The translations under genes were made by a program, and so were the position numbers. DNA of 62,236 nucleotides, taken from contig JAKSYS010000356.1 in NCBI GenBank assembly GCA_022925895.1, positions 1 to 62,236 of the forward strand. The letters are read 5' to 3'. The DNA is from Fragilaria crotonensis (lineage: Eukaryota > Bacillariophyta > Fragilariophyceae > Fragilariales > Fragilariaceae). Under the pieces are notes generated by a model. The model had not been told where the DNA came from and did no database searches. It was given only the letters and a program-made list of their open reading frames with translations. Of the stretch, positions 33,246-44,705 are shown piece by piece (the first letter of the stretch is position 1; each line of letters begins with the position of its first letter).

Positions 33246-36202
33246 CGTCCTCTTCGCTGGAAGCGTGTTGAAGATTTTTGTCTCTCAAAACGTTGTTGGG
33301 GTGTGACTGGCGTGCTCGATGGGAATCTGAATACGCAAGATTACCTTCAAGACGTTATGAAATAACGTTGTAGTAGCCGTTCAAGGTATCCAATAACCCC
33401 CGAATTGACTGCCGACTAAGGTTAAGAAGGAATGCCGCATGTCCCTGGTACAGCAATACAGCAATACGCAAAAAAACATGTATGACATGTGCTGCAGTAT
33501 GAAGTATGACAAACTAAGAGGTACTGGAGTACCAGGTGCAGTACAAGTAGCGTTTAACATCAAACCAGAAGCCATGAGCATATCTCTATGGCTGGTTTCA
33601 TCAAGAAACTACATATAGTACAAGTTGTGTAGGTATGGTACAAAATCCATTGACGTCATGGAGTGAAATTCGATCCGGCATCCTCGCATCTCCGAACAAC
33701 ACGAGTGGCACCACACAAATAAACGATCTTGAGACCATGAGATTGCAATGACGATTTGATCGTCTTCCAGTCCTCATCAGCCGGACCTTTTTTGAACTCA
33801 GAGCTCGTTTATCAAGTTGGTTAGGCCCCTGAACTGAAAGGTCCGGCTGATCGGCCATAATGAACTCACAGCTGATGTCCTTCCGATGATGGCTGTAAAC
33901 ATTCGCCTCTCGCTCTACAGAATGCATTTCCGGACGCCAATTGGCGTGGATACGTCCCCTGAAGTGATTCATTTCCAAAGCCAACAAGAAGTGTGCATCC
34001 CATACCCAGCAGATTGCATGCAACAACGTTGCTGAATTCCTCAGCAGTGGTCTTCAGAAAGTTGCTCGACCATAAACACTACCTGACTATGACTATCAGC
34101 TATCAGGTGCGGAGTTATACACAGTCTCGCACTTGAAACATAAGGAAAGGCTGCTACCGGCTATTTGGAGTTCTCATCATCCCATCTTGAAGCATCTGAA
34201 TAAATTAGTAAACCAAAAAGTGCTTTGCTTCACTACAGTACTAGTATTTCACTCTTTGTGTTTAATATTACATGCGATCGTCATTTGTGGTCCTCTCCTG
34301 CCTCAATAGGTCGTATGCAGTGGCATAACTTTTGACCACACAAGATTCCCCCACAAAAAGGAGTTTGATAGAAAGCAGATGTTGATGAAGTGGGCATACT
34401 CATGGTCGGCTTGAAATCATCCACGACATTGCTTTGCTGGAAATTCATTCATGTAGTGTCCATCCTCGCCAACGTCAGAGTACTTGGAGCTTTCAAAGGC
34501 TGGAACCTTCATCATCTGATTATGAACGTTCCTCTCGCACTCCAGAATGTAGGGTTCGCCGGCAACATGGTTTGACTCAGCTGGTACGTAGCAGGGCTAG
34601 TAATGCAATGACAGACAGCAATACACAACCCGGCGATAGGAGTCAATGATCGTTGCGGAGCATGCGGTATTGAGCCAAGTATGGCATCTCATGAAAGGCA
34701 TACTTCATGATAGTCATCATAGTCATGAGGTCAGAGTCAGGAAGGTTGCTCAGTTTGGTGTTGCATATGACATCAGGTGCAAGTCGCTTCACTTTGCTGC
34801 TGCACCATCAAGATTAGGGTCGTGCTGGCTGCAAAAAGGCCTTCAAAACAAGGTAGTCAGTGTTAAGAACTTCGGCCATGGCAATCATCGCCTTCAAAAA
34901 GTCAGTTCCAATGATGGTGTTCAAGTCGCTGAAGGTCTTCCGAATGGTACGAGTCGAAATTCCGATGCCGCAGTATGTGACCGACAACGCTGCACCTTCC
35001 CTAGTGCCAGTACAGAAAAAAGGCATCGATTTCGATAACATAAGGAACACATTTGAAGGCGTTAGTCAAAGATGCAAAAAGCAGGGAAGTTCTCACAACC
35101 GAGACAGTCCTCCGCAAGTGTTCAAGGCAGGCAAGCGAGAGGGTACGTCTGCGCGTATCATTTATGAGAGCACAAACAGGGCAGATTAAAGCACAAAACT
35201 CACCCTTCCGCTAATCGAACGCCTTGTCAAGGCATTTACAACAAATGAAAGCTGTCGACTTTTGATACAGGCTTTGTTTACGGCTTTGTGCCTGCCATGA
35301 CGGATGGATTGTAACTTGTAACAACTATGACTAGATGACGAACGACGAGAGCTTGATTCCAAAACTTTTGTGCCAGATAAATTTTTTAGAGTACTGAGTG
35401 TACGTGTTGCTACGATATTCAGCCAAAGGATGAAACCAGCCATATAATCCAAGTATAGGCGTATGTACAATACCAGGTAATGTACAAGTACTCGGAGTAC
35501 AAGAGTATGCATACAACATACAACTGTACTTGTTTACTGTACTACAATGGAAGTACTACAGTACTCCGAGTGAATACTACATTCATTAACGGATGCATGA
35601 GAGAGCATAACCTAGGTTTGGAATTAGGAACAGCAGAAACATGGTGCTGTAACATGATATTGGTCAGAATGAAGCATTTCAAAATTCAACCATGGATGTA
35701 CCATCGTTGTCTGCAGCATTTGTTATTCAGCTCTTCTGGAAATAGCGCAATTCTGATCCACCACAAAGACGAAAGCAACAGCTCTGCATCAATAGCTTCT
35801 GGGAATGGCAATTCTGTCACTTCATACTGAAACTTGAGGCATCAATCTCCAACAATCTTGAATACCCTTGCCATATTTACTGCAGCCCAAATGGCTTGGA
35901 TGCCTGGCTGCTAATTTGTGAATCATGTGACTTGTCAAGGTCACATCATAAACACCTTCAGCACCAGTAAGGCCTTCCATGTTGGAAATCTTGTTCAACA
36001 TGTGGTGTGTTTTACTTACTCCTTAACTCCTGCAGGAATAGACTCATTGTCAGAACTTTAAAACATGTGCCAAAAGAAATGTATTGGCGTTTGACCCCAG
36101 ATTAAAATCCATCCACAATGATTATAGACATATAGTGGTAGTAGTATGCAAAATGAAGCATCCATTTATCCCAAAATGGTTTGCCCTGCCACATCACTTT
36201 TG
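33246..36202. other. Long stretch without a recognised gene
   Basis: Several medium open frames exist (for example minus 33601-34026 and 34814-35050) but none shows a domain I recognise. GTAC-rich islands lie near 33440-33560 and 35460-35580. Given the flanks, much of this may be decayed transposon sequence. Confidence 0.4.
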
Positions 36203-36493
36203 TCAGTAATGTTTTAAACGGTTCATCCTAATCTTCAGATAATTGAAAGAGGAATCATTAACCACCAGGACAATCTTTCTATCTAATACCTGTGTTATTG
36301 TATCATACATGCGATGAGCAATCATATGAAATTGAAATTTCTGTCGGACCACAAAATTAAAGAATTCCTGCTGTGAATATTTCTGTATCATTTGAAATTC
36401 ATCTTCTGACAGCTGATGCTTGCTTTTTGTGGCCATATCAGTTTTCCATTGCCTTCCTCGTGTCGCTCCTGTGCCATTACCTCGCTCAGCCAT
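36203..36493 (-). pseudogene. Crypton tyrosine-recombinase fragment
   Basis: A minus-strand frame of 96 residues includes KFQFHMIAHRMYDTITQVLD, which lines up with NFQFHMIARIDDTTQVVMD in the fuller Crypton copy near 42630-42680. The upstream part (GATRGRQWKTD, LSEDEFQMIQKY) corresponds to the segment before that box. Only this N-terminal catalytic portion is left; the HxxR and Tyr boxes are not found nearby. It is diverged from the 41875-44230 copy, so it is a separate, older insertion. Confidence 0.65.
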
Positions 36494-37830
36494 GAAGATA
36501 GTGAAAGCACCTCCTAGCTAGTATAATCATGACATAATAATATGGTTGTCATATCATGACACCGCCATTGTCCCGTTTCTGGCGCTCATCGTTGGTCCAA
36601 TCAATAGCTCCAAGGCTTGGCAGTTTGAGTTCATTCAACAGACTTTTGTACAGCCTATGGAAGCCGCAAACACAAGCTGTTTTCTTCTTCACAAGGAACT
36701 CAATTTTGTCATTTCACAGAGGTGGATAACCTTACTTGATTGAGTGTGCTTGACTTCGTTCATACTTCGCTCACTATCTTCTTTGTCATGGAATCTCAAT
36801 TCTGAACAATAAGCGCAATCAATCTACAAAACAGATGTTTGTGAGCTCAGTACTTGCCCTTGAGCCATTGGCTGACAATCTTTTGAAGGTGGTTGATGAC
36901 TAAATTCCTGAACTGTCCACTGGTACTTGTCCTGCTGGTTCCTTTCAGTTCTCCAGTCTTCATTTGAAGGTGCATATCCACGTAAGAGAATTATATCTAA
37001 TTTAAGAAATCAAGCTCAGGATTAGATTAGATTCTTCACGTTGCCTCATTTTCTTCAGGATTTGATGAAGAAAAAAACATTTGCACAAATGAATTTCCAT
37101 TTGATTGATAATGAACCACCAGTTTGCCAAACAGAATAAACGTATTTGCATTTAACTCCTTCCTCCTCCTGAATTAATGTACTTGCATTTAACTCCTCCT
37201 GATGATAGGGAGTTACTACCATTGTTATGACCCAAAGTTCTAATTTTTCTCTTCTTTATTTATTCCTAAGAAAGAAAATTTGATTTCTAAAGCCATGGTG
37301 TGAGAGGTTCTATTATTGAAGCTGGTGCTGTACTATTGTTGGTGACACAACAGATTATGGTTGTTGCTGACCATGTCAGCCACAAAGTACCGGCCTAATG
37401 TATGCCATTTATCATCATAATCCTTCGGTCCCCGAAATCACATCAACCTTTGCATCAGCAGCAGTCTTTAAAGAGCGTTTGGTGATAATGTCTCAGTTCA
37501 TGCAAAGACTATTTAGTCAGCATCCTGTGCCATCCACTTGCTGCATTACAAATCCCCAAAAGGGCAGCTAAGAAGGTCTTCACTTGAGGTCAGGGTCCAG
37601 TAGGGGCGGATTCATCAATCACAAGTTATTGTTAAAAAAACAAGTCAAAGAATTATGAAGTAAAAATCATAGATGATCCAGGATGTGTGTATTCAATGTT
37701 ATAAATGCATGAATAGCTTTCCATGCAAGGGAATTCAAAAGGTATGATGTGATGCTGAAGTGCCAGAACTAATACTAGCTGCTGGATCAAGTGGGACTCC
37801 ATTTTTAAACAGAGCAGTCCTACAAGTAGT
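36494..37830. other. AT-rich stretch, no gene recognised
   Basis: Lies between the Crypton fragment and the Plavaka-like element. It may include the 5' end of that element, but I could not find its terminal repeat. Confidence 0.4.
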
Positions 37831-40620
37831 TTGTTTGTGTTTGCTCTTCAACATTGTTTTGTGAAGTTTGCCAACATCATCATCGTTAGAAAACATCTGT
37901 TTTTCTACGTGAATATTGTTTGGAACCTTTCATACAACTGTGTTGTTTTCTTGTCATTCTTCACTCTTGCTGCTAATGACAAGATGTTGTCATTTGTGCG
38001 TTGTGTTGGTTGCACAAAATCTTTCAAGTGGCTTTCCACTCACCTGGTTTGTGCAGCTCATTATTATGGTAGTCATATCACCAGCACAGCATGTGACAAA
38101 GCAGCAACAATTCTGACAATTGCAAATGATGGTAGTAGTTTTCAGCAAGAGGTCGCTAACACTCGTTTGAATTCAAGATCATCATCCCGCCATCCTGCTT
38201 TGCTTCCAATCAGGGAGGGTGTGATTGAAGAAGACAATGAGCTTCATATCGGAAATGCGAACGATGTTGATGACAATTTTGTGGTAGATGATGACGATGA
38301 CTTTGTCCATTCAGTTGAAGATAATCATCCCGATGTTCCTAGTGAACAAGAGGAAGGCCATGATGCTGATCACTGTGTTTTTGATGTGTATGAGAATCTG
38401 TTTAAGCTGCGATCAAACCCCCTTGGTCTTGAGCGTTTTTCTTTGAAGGAGAAGGTCCAAATTGAACTATTGCAACTCCTAAGGGATCTGAAAGCTCCTC
38501 TCAAAGCGTTCACCTTAGTCTTAACTGGGCCGCAAAATCAAACACGAGTGGTCATGCCTTCAAGGAGGGTTGTCAACCATCTTGTGAGAAGGTGATGAGA
38601 AATTTATATGAAAGGTACTACATGAATGGATTGATCCCGAAAGAGAAACAATTGTACCTTCCTTACTCACAGAGGACAGTGTCATTTGTGTACTTCCATG
38701 CCAGTGAAGTTTTCACATCACTACTCTCATGTCCCACACTTAATCAAGATGAAAATTTTTTATTTGATAGTGAAAAGGATCCATTTGTTGCACCATTGGG
38801 AAACGCATCCCATGTTGGTGATATCAACACAGGTTGTGGTTACAGAAAGACATACAAGGCCTTGGTAAAGGATATCGGTGTCAACATACTTCTACCTTGC
38901 ATTATGGCTATGGATAAGACCCACATTGATATGGCGGGTCGGCTCCAGATGGAGCCAATAACACTCTCCCACGGTCTTTTGAAGCATATTGTGCGTCGCC
39001 TACCAATTGCCATGCGCATCCTTGGGTACACAAATAATAGTGCCCCTGCCCACCTCCCGGCCATATCCGAACTTCAATGCACCTTCAGGCCTACCGCATG
39101 GAACTGTGGCTTGTGACGCCCCACTCAGGCGCATCAAAGATGTGACTTGGCCGACATATCTCCTGAATGAGCTCCACATACAGATCCAGTTTATTCTTGA
39201 GGAATCCGGCTTTTTGCAATTACAGAGGAAGGGATTGCAATGGAATCTACTCTACAATAGAACAATCCATCCTGTTGTGTTCCGTCTGTACACTGCATGC
39301 TTCTCAAACATAAACAACTTTGTCGCATCTGTGAATGTCCAACATACTTGACTGGTTACTCAAAGTCAAAGTTTCCCCATTGTATGCCAAAAGGTATCAA
39401 CAAACTTGTCAGGAATGGCAACACCATGCAGCTCAAGATGCTGTTGCAAAACTATCTCAAGAATGGTTTTGATGAAGTCCGATTTGGTCAACTCAATCAG
39501 CGAGGTGTTTTTGGTTTTTGGTGCCTGTCCGGGTGAAATGCTGCACCTGATTTTCCTTGGCTGGTTCAAGAACTGCCTTGAGGCCTTCTCATCCCAAGCC
39601 GGTGGTACCAATTCTGTGGCATTGAAACAGTTCAATGGGCTATGTGCGACATTGGGCAGTAGATTGTCAAGACAGAGTGACCGCAACATCCCACGCACAA
39701 ACTTCCCAAAGGGATTCTCCTCCGGCTCAAATCTGATGGGACACGAGATGGTAGGGTATCTCCTGGTTAAGTTATTTGCACTACATACTACCACTTATTT
39801 CCGCAGTATCTTCCCTGTTGGGAACAAATGTAAAGCAGCTGCACCTCCCGAAGAGCAAAGGCTGAGGAATGAAGCCCATGTTTCAGATTGGATTCTGGTC
39901 ATGTCGTCCCTCATAACAGCATGGCAACAATGGATGAAGCAACCGACCATTGCAAAGAAGCAGGTAAAGGCTTCACATGTTGCTGTGCAGTGGCTGATGC
40001 ACCTAGTGGCCACGGTTGCACCTCGCACCACGGGAATGACAAACAATACGATCAAAAACACTTGGTCTTGCATCTTTGCGAAGACAACCTTGACCATGGT
40101 GTTCCCGACAACGTGAATAGTGCATTTGCCGCGTCGGCCCACATTCCCCTCGCAAAGATGACATCACGTAACACACACAAACGTGCCATTTCCTTCACAA
40201 AACAAGCGGCTCATTGTTACATCGAGAACATTGTTGTGTCCCTTGCATCTGCAGACGTGGTGAACTATCACAAACTGAAGGGCCACAGGTCCAAAAGAAC
40301 CCAATCCATGCCAACGGCAGCACCTAAATTCACCCCATCATGGTTCAATGCATGGTTATGAATCTGCCACATTTGAGTGGTACCAAAAGGGGCCCTCTGA
40401 TGATCCAGAGAAGTCCCATCTGTCACATGTAGTCACAGAGTACCTGGCTAATTTCTGCCTGCCAAACATGCCCAACAGCCGGCTTCCATGCTTCACTGAG
40501 TTTGTTACCATCAACAACAATCTGTTTCTGTTATGTTGGCAGAGAGAACACTCTGATAGGGCGTTATACTCTGCATTGCCATATATAAAAACTAATAATA
40601 GGGTTATCACCGTCCATGCC
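37831..40620 (+). pseudogene. Plavaka-like DDE transposase, broken
   Basis: The N-terminal part has a zinc-finger-like VRCVGCTKSFKWLSTHLVCA and an acidic DDNFVVDDDDDFVHS region (37981-38590). After a stop and frame change at 38590 comes the hallmark catalytic stretch LLPCIMAMDKTHIDMAGRLQ, MEPITLSHGLL and ILGYTNNS (38880-39050), typical of Plavaka/CACTA-group transposases. Further parts are GEMLHLIFLGWFKNCLEAF, LSRQSDRNIPRTNFPKGFSS and LLVKLFALHTTTYFRSIFP (39500-39840), and the end AHIPLAKMTSRNTHKRAISF (40140-40200). At least three frame changes or stops interrupt the reading, some of which could be introns. Terminal repeats were not identified. Confidence 0.78.
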
Positions 40621-41874
40621 CGGTAGTGCATAGTGCGTACCCCAATACTCTGCATTGCCAGTCACCAAGTGAAAGACCAACATTGTACCTGGTGGACGTT
40701 GAGTCACTCAGGTCGCCAACATTGGCATTCCAGATGTCGGATGCGCTTTAGAGAACATACCGAAACACAAACGTCATCATCTCTTCCTGATCCGTCGCAA
40801 AGTTGCATGACCCCAGGTCTGGGATTCCATTACCAATAGTTATTATGATACAGCCTTGGAGAAAGAGTATGAGAACGTAGTCACGATGGCTAATGGCACA
40901 AAAGTCATAACGGTCAAGACCGCCAAAGAGGTAGCCGCCAACACTACTGCACGAGATGCTGCTCTTGATACCACTGGTAGCAAGAAAAGGAAGAAGTAGA
41001 GAGATCGATCGTTTCGACAAGGAAGTACTTGTATTAGTAGTTAGTACTTGCTTGTCCCACTGGCACCTCCTTTTCTTTGGTATCTTGTACCCCGCACCAC
41101 CAACATCCAAGTCTTCCGCCTGCATCCGGCATACAACTTGACACAATCAGCAAGTCAAGATTGACATGTTGCAATCAGTCAAGTTGCTGACAACTTGTGC
41201 AAACACCAGAAAATGCAATCATGATGTGGTTTTGCCTCATATCATACTCAACAAAAAGTTGTATCCATTCCTGCTCCAGATTAGCCTGAGGATGCTGATC
41301 CGCATATGGAGGCTATTCAGTTGAGCTACATGTCTTGTTCAATGGATAAGCTGCAGTGCAACTTGTGCACTCCCATGCATGTTTTGTTCAGTTGCAGACC
41401 AACGGCTTGATTTTGGAAATCAGCTAGCAGCCATAGCAAACGTTGGTCGTTCAGCTACTGAGTACAACACGCGACAATTTCTTGAGCTGTTACATTACAT
41501 CAAATCACCACTGAACGTTTTGCCTAAAACACTGCTGCTGGTTAGTCAGAAGTTGTCAAGACCTTTTCAGCAGAGGCCCTCAAACGGAATGTCAATCCAC
41601 AATGAACCATCTTCTTCATTTGGTGTTTTGTGATACTCCTTCCCCCATGGCATGACACATGATCGTGTATCTACAAAATGGTATTGTTTATGGTGGAGAT
41701 ACCAATCCCCATCTCAGATTTCAGCCTTGCAATCGGAGGGTGGCTTGGCGTGTCCACGACCAGTTTGCTGACTATTGTCGCATGAGTACAGTACATTCTA
41801 TACCAAACCCTACTACGTTAACATCCTGCGTGACTATACTTCCTACTACAGTAGACTAGAGAGTTACTCTCGTA
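40621..41874. other. Stretch without a recognised gene
   Basis: Downstream of the Plavaka-like coding part. Contains small frames only; possibly the 3' end of that element and the 5' flank of the Crypton. Confidence 0.4.
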
Positions 41875-44230
41875 TTGTCTGGGAAATGCACCCCAAGTGG
41901 TATTGTTGTGTGGGTTTTCTCGGAGGCGAGAAAATTAATACTGTATGAGATAATACTTGTATGCAACCATGACGCATGTAGGGTCATAATTTCGTATCCA
42001 AATTTGCTTCGGATGCAACCTGGCATCCTTCGTAGAATCGTAGAATGTGTACCAGAAAAGAACAACATGATTATTGATATCGAATGCATGATTTCTTGTT
42101 ATTTTTTGACACCATTCAAGACACGGATCACCATGAGAGGTCAGAAGGTTTACAAGCAAATCTTGGACAGTTTGATGTCGAGCGTCCATCGGTTGGGTCC
42201 AGGGGAGCAATATGACTATGGGCGAGTGTATACTGACAACGAGAAGAGGCAGGTTACCTCAGAAGAACTGATGCGATGGTTGAACATAAGAACTTTTGGA
42301 GTTCCTGACCCCGGGCCACAGTTGGCAATTTGACCCTTGGTACGTGCTAACACTGTTGCCTTTTGGAAAAAAGCTATTTCATTCTATATGCCAGATCATT
42401 TGCATGGTTGGAGAACAGGTTCAAATGATGGAAATCCTACGAAGTGTGCTGAAGTGAACAATTTTGTTAAGTATCTAAGGAAGCTGGAAGCGAGGAAACA
42501 AGGAGCAGAATCGAAGACGCGGCGTCCAATGGAAGAGAGGGAGTTTCGACGTTTGCATGAAGTTTTCAAGACATTTGGTGGTTCTCATAGTTCAGGGATT
42601 TGGAAGCTTGGAATGCCGGCGCTTATCAACTTTCAGTTTCACATGATTGCCAGAATTGATGATACTACACAGGTTGTGATGGACCACATTCGTGTTCACG
42701 ACAATTTTGAGAATGCATTGAAAACAAGGTTAAACTGGAGTAAGAATGTACAGGATGAAAGGGATGCACCGTGGCAGATTGTGCTTGGGAGTATGAACCC
42801 AATTTTCTGCGTATTCATCAGTTTGGGTTTGTGGCTTGAATTCAACTTGAGATCAAATGCGACGGCGATGGCCTCGCCTTACGTTTTTGCATTCTCTGAT
42901 GATATCACAGTACCTGGTGGCGGGCTCAAGGCCAAGGAAAATGCACAGAATATATTCGGTCAGAAAGTATTGCGAATGGAGGAGTTCCGGTCCGGAGGTC
43001 TTCTTGGAAGTCACTCTATTCGCAAGTTCGCTTCCACACATGTTCGTCGATGCGGAATCTCCAAGGACAACAAGGACACGAGAGGCCGTTGGAAAGGGAG
43101 GGGACGGGTTTCGGATCGATACGACGATGTCGAACTGCCCTATCCAGATTGCAAGGTGGCGGAGAAACTGTGTATGGGCGGAGCTTGCTACTACTTGATC
43201 AATAATTCAATTTGCAACTCGAATGTCATGACAACATTTATTCTAACGAAAGTCGTTCCTAACATTCGGCTACTACGACTTCCGGATTCAACAGCAATTG
43301 TGCTGGGTAAGGCTGTGCTTTGGCTTGTGTTTTTGAGTGTTGCTTCTGATTTCATTTCAACAGGAGACCGAGATTGAGTGAAGAGGGAATTGTCGGAAAC
43401 GGGAATTGTTATTGCCGAAGGTCAGAATCCGATTTCGAAGGTGCCAGTTTTAGTGAGCGGCAATCAAGGTACAGTCTTCATTGATGAGATTCCAACAACA
43501 AGTATCGAAGGTGATGCTGTGGGAGCGGAGAATGAAAATGGAGAACCTGCAGGCGAGACAATCAAGCATGCGAAGACTGAACCAGAGACTTCTACAGAAC
43601 AATCAAGCGAGTGGCGACCAACTTCAAAACTGGATGCTTCAGTTGCAAAGCGGTTTTTTGAGTCTTCGACGCGAGAACATTGAAATTCGAAACAATATTG
43701 CTGGAATGCTGCAAGCGATGGAACGAGGATTCCACATAATCAATGGAAATGTCAGGAGGGCTGCACTGCAGCCAGCGCAACGTGTGCCAAGACCACCGGG
43801 GGGAGCAGCAGCAACGGCAGCTACTGCAGCTGCAATTGCTGCTGCAGCTGCTGGTGCTGACGATCAGGGTGCCGAGGCTCTCGAACGTGCTTTGCTCCGG
43901 CCTGCCCTCGCGATGACGAGTCCCGCAACCCTCATGCCGAATCCACGAAGTCTTTACGACTTGTGGAATGAGTATCTACACGGGGTCGGGGGGAGAAAGC
44001 CTGCAAGGCTTTTCTCCGAAACCGAGCGAGGGCAGGTGAAGTACAAGTACTCGAGACGGAAGGTGATCTGGGATGTGATTCGCAACCTTGTGAGCTTGGG
44101 ACACAGTTTGCAACGGGCCATAGACATGATCTACAATGTCTATGGCCCTCAAACAAGTGTGACGGAGATTATTAATAGACTCCGGAAAGACAAAAACAAT
44201 GGGACTCTCAATCCCAATCTTCAAATTTAG
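41875..44230 (+). pseudogene. Crypton tyrosine recombinase with GCR1_C DNA-binding domain
   Basis: Cryptons are DNA transposons moved by a tyrosine recombinase. The reading runs LMRWLNIRTFGVPDPG, a TGA at 42331, then VRANTVAFWKKAISFYMP in the same frame. The catalytic domain shows FQFHMIARIDDT (likely first Arg), GSHSIRKFASTHVRR (HxxR box) and SDRYDDVELPYPD (candidate nucleophile Tyr). A 57-nt GT-AG intron (43307-43363) is possible, but a TGA at 43375 remains. Near 43500-43640 the conserved reading shifts frame into QSGFLSLRRENIEIRN, an Ala-rich linker and a GCR1_C domain: SLYDLWNEYLHGVGGRKPA, KYKYSRRKVIWDVI and RLRKDKNNGTLNPNL. Two stops and one shift make this copy inactive as written. Confidence 0.82.
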
Positions 44231-44398
44231 GTGATTAGATAATTCAAATGATACATGCGATGGGTTTCGCAACTTAGGAATTTCGAATGTGGCTGCAATC
44301 TCTCTACCGTAGTATAACTACAGTACTACAATGTTTCGGTAATTCTAGTAGTGGAGTCTCCGTATTGTTTTGACATACCTTAGTCTCCACGTACCTTC

Positions 44399-44564
44399 GT
44401 TCAAATCCGTACGTAACGGAGGATTCTTACCTTAGGAAGTGTTCAAAGGGATCTCGAGAAAGCAACAGCAATAGTAAAACGATAACCGATAAAATTGTGA
44501 TCGCTACTCATTCTTACCCGTATGCGTACTGGTAATTATCGTACCGTACCGTCAATACTTGAAC
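44399..44564 (-). repeat. 3' LTR of the Copia element
   Basis: 166 bp. Matches the right LTR apart from an additional ~36 bp after GATTCTTACC. Exact outer limits are uncertain because no TG/CA ends or target duplication confirm them. Confidence 0.8.
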
Positions 44565-44705
44565 GGTCCCCGTGAATCGTAAAGTGATAAACGCATATGA
44601 TTTATTCCCACGAACCTGGTCAATATGAACCCACGGTCGTTGCCGCGCCAGGAGGTAAAAGGCACCGCCCTTGCGGAATGCCAATAACCTACTAGGTTGT
44701 TGTAC

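Noticed and set aside
33601-34026. 141-residue minus-strand open frame
   Set aside because: No conserved motif or signal found; lies in transposon-rich DNA and is not supported as a gene.
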